From Candidatus Sifarchaeum marinoarchaea (GTDB lineage: Archaea > Asgardarchaeota > Sifarchaeia > Borrarchaeales > Borrarchaeaceae), in the NCBI GenBank assembly GCA_016294985.1, contig JAECRW010000098.1:1-6069 (forward strand): DNA of 6,069 nt, given 5' to 3'. Shown here in pieces: positions 4,293-6,069 of the stretch. Numbering within the stretch: position 1 is the first letter of the stretch; every line of letters begins with the position of its first letter. The notes beneath the pieces were generated by a model. That model had not been told where the DNA came from. It saw only the letters and a program-made list of their open reading frames with translations, and ran no database searches. The translations under genes were made by a program, and so were the position numbers.

Positions 4293-6069
4293 ATGCCCGG
4301 CGGGATGTTTGGAAGACTTTTAGATGTCGATTTGAGCAATGGTAAAATTACAGAATATTATGTCTCAGATGAGAACCTCAGAAAGTATTTAGGAGGCCGA
4401 GGAATAGCCGCCAGGATCATGTTGGAGGAATTTAAAGAGGGAGACGCCCTCTCTCCTGATAATCTTCTGATCTTTATGACTGGGCCCTTGAACGGTTTAT
4501 CTGTAGCAGGCAGCGGCCGTCATGTGGTCATGTCAAAATCTCCACTGACAGGATTTCTAGGAGAAAGTTATTCAGGTGGGTATTTCGGCACGGAACTTAA
4601 AAGAACCGGTTACGATGGAATCCTTATCCGTGGGAGGGCTGACTACCCCACATATCTTGCAGTGATTGATGGCACTGCTGAGTTAAAGGATGGAACCTTT
4701 TTATGGGGCAAAACAGTGGGAGAAACCCATGATCTACTTCGCGAGAAATATCGAAATGCTAAAGTTGCGTGCATTGGTCCCGCTGGAGAAAATCTCGTTC
4801 GAATCGCATGTATTATCAATGATCGAAATCGTGCCGCGGGTAGATGTGGACATGGTGCTGTAATGGGCTCAAAAAACCTCAAAGCCATTGTGTTATGCGA
4901 GACGCCTGGACTTAAGATTCCCGTGGCGGATGAAAAACGCTACAAGGAGTCCCGCCGCCGCTTCACAAAAACACTTAGTAAATCCATAGAATGGGGTAAA
5001 TATGGCACGTCAGGAGCAACGGCTGCGTTTAGTTTTATGGGCCTTTTGCCGACAAAAAATTTTCAACATGGAAGTTTCGATGGAGCTGAGAAGATTACCG
5101 GAAGTACCCTGCACGATACGATTCTTGAGCGAAGAGGGACTTGCACGGCGTGTCCGATCCGCTGCAAGCGAGAAGTTCGAACCAAATCTTTGGGCGAAGA
5201 AGTGGTTCCAGAATATGGAGGCCCAGAATATGAAACCGTCGCAGCATTTGGCTCATTACATTTGAACGACGATCTCTCGTTCATCGCATTGGCAAATCAA
5301 AAATGTAATGCCAACGGTCTAGACACTATTGGTACGGGTAATGTGATTGCATATCTAATGGAAGCCACTGAGCGAAACTTGGTCAAGGGTTCAGACGGCA
5401 TAGCTTGGGGTTCAAAAGAAGGAGTTTCCAAATTACTTGACAAAATAGCGACCCGCGAAGGAATTGGTGACAAAATTGCGGAAGGAGTAAAACGTTTTGC
5501 AGAATCGATAGGAGGCGAAGCCTTTGCTGTTCATGCAAAAGGTATGGAAGCCCCAATGCATGAACCACGCGGCAAAAAGGGCTTGGGTGTGGACTATGCG
5601 ACGTCCTATCGAGGGTGTACACATTTAGAAGGAATACACGATACTACACTAGAGAAAGATAATGCTTCCGTAGAATTAGGCATTGTGAAGGCCATCAGTC
5701 GGTTTGCTACCGAAGGAAAAGCGGAAATCATCAAAAATTATAATGATGCCCGGTCGTTTACCAATTCGTTAGTGCTCTGCATCTTTGTTGTGAACACATT
5801 TCGTGGATTTGTCGAAGAGAACTTTGCCGAGATCCGAGGTATACTGAATGCAGTGACTGGGTATGAGGTTGATAGAGATGAGATGTTGAAAATCGGCGAG
5901 CGAAATTACAATTTAGGTCGTCTTTTCAGTATTCGACAAGGATTGGCACGTGCTGATGATGACCTCCCACCTCGCTTTAAGGAAGAGGCACTGCTATTCG
6001 AAGATCGCAAAGAAAAAATACCTCAAAAAACACTTGATCGCATGATAGCTCAATTTTATAAGGTTCGAG
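4293..6069 (+). CDS. aor: Tungsten/molybdenum aldehyde:ferredoxin oxidoreductase, 3' truncated
   Basis: The frame is open without interruption from ATG 4293 to the right edge (592 codons), ending in YKVR; probably only a few dozen residues are missing. GGTG (4282-4285) sits 7 bases before this ATG, favouring it over the ATG at 4305. AOR oxidises aldehydes to carboxylates in the cytoplasm and reduces ferredoxin, using a tungsto- or molybdo-bispterin and one 4Fe-4S cluster. Visible marks: FGRLLDVDLSNGKI (6-19), GPLNGLS (64-70), GRHVVMSKSPLTG (75-87), SGGYFGTELKRTGYDGI (94-110), IGPAGENLV (161-169), RAAGRCGHGAVMGSKNLKAI (180-199), cluster ligands Cys284, Cys287, Cys291 (CTACPIRC) and Cys496, the PEYE motif with Glu314, and His444 (RGCTH), matching Glu313 and His448 of Pyrococcus furiosus AOR. 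Substrate and metal cannot be told from sequence. Asn replaces both pterin-contacting Asp residues of the Pyrococcus enzyme. It diverges from psmA; no cofactor gene is visible. Confidence 0.95.
   Translation, partial: MPGGMFGRLLDVDLSNGKITEYYVSDENLRKYLGGRGIAARIMLEEFKEGDALSPDNLLIFMTGPLNGLSVAGSGRHVVMSKSPLTGFLGESYSGGYFGTELKRTGYDGILIRGRADYPTYLAVIDGTAELKDGTFLWGKTVGETHDLLREKYRNAKVACIGPAGENLVRIACIINDRNRAAGRCGHGAVMGSKNLKAIVLCETPGLKIPVADEKRYKESRRRFTKTLSKSIEWGKYGTSGATAAFSFMGLLPTKNFQHGSFDGAEKITGSTLHDTILERRGTCTACPIRCKREVRTKSLGEEVVPEYGGPEYETVAAFGSLHLNDDLSFIALANQKCNANGLDTIGTGNVIAYLMEATERNLVKGSDGIAWGSKEGVSKLLDKIATREGIGDKIAEGVKRFAESIGGEAFAVHAKGMEAPMHEPRGKKGLGVDYATSYRGCTHLEGIHDTTLEKDNASVELGIVKAISRFATEGKAEIIKNYNDARSFTNSLVLCIFVVNTFRGFVEENFAEIRGILNAVTGYEVDRDEMLKIGERNYNLGRLFSIRQGLARADDDLPPRFKEEALLFEDRKEKIPQKTLDRMIAQFYKVR

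Noticed and set aside
5002..5624. Short frames on both strands within the AOR region, which could suggest a broken gene
   Set aside because: The AOR frame reads without a stop or shift from 4293 to the window end with all cluster cysteines in place, so these are shadows.

Overview
The window comes from an archaeal chromosome. The clearest markers are an archaeal-type 20S proteasome alpha subunit (psmA) and a tungsten/molybdenum aldehyde:ferredoxin oxidoreductase (AOR). A/T-rich TATA-like boxes, Shine-Dalgarno-like sites and T-rich gene ends fit this. The sequence is fairly AT-rich. A hydroxyacid-oxoacid transhydrogenase-type alcohol dehydrogenase and a tandem Roadblock-like protein would suit an uncultivated lineage such as Bathyarchaeia or an Asgard group, but this window alone cannot fix the lineage.

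Layout, left to right. (1) Bases 1-1176 (+): 3' part of a group III iron-dependent alcohol dehydrogenase of the hydroxyacid-oxoacid transhydrogenase (ADHFE1/HOT) type, cut by the left edge and followed by a pyrimidine tract that looks like an archaeal terminator. (2) Bases 1177-1378: intergenic, with a TATA-like box and a perfect 7-bp inverted repeat. (3) Bases 1379-2134 (+): a 251-residue protein built from two diverged copies of a Roadblock/LC7-like domain. (4) Bases 2135-2241: short convergent gap with a hairpin. (5) Bases 2242-3045 (-): a six-helix membrane protein of unknown function. (6) Bases 3046-3359: a 314-base non-coding gap holding the membrane protein's probable promoter and hairpins downstream of psmA. 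(7) Bases 3360-4121 (-): psmA, complete. (8) Bases 4122-4292: divergent promoter region. (9) Bases 4293-6069 (+): a long, uninterrupted AOR gene cut by the right edge.

The five genes do not form one operon: each has its own flanking gap and strand changes are frequent. The possible metabolic link is that the alcohol dehydrogenase and the AOR both handle alcohol, aldehyde or acid interconversions, but they are about 3 kb apart with unrelated genes between. I found no CRISPR array, mobile element, tRNA or rRNA. No clearly new multi-gene system is visible. The most interesting items are the internally duplicated Roadblock-like protein with its upstream hairpin, the orphan membrane protein, and the AOR's substitutions at positions that bind pterin or iron in the Pyrococcus enzyme.
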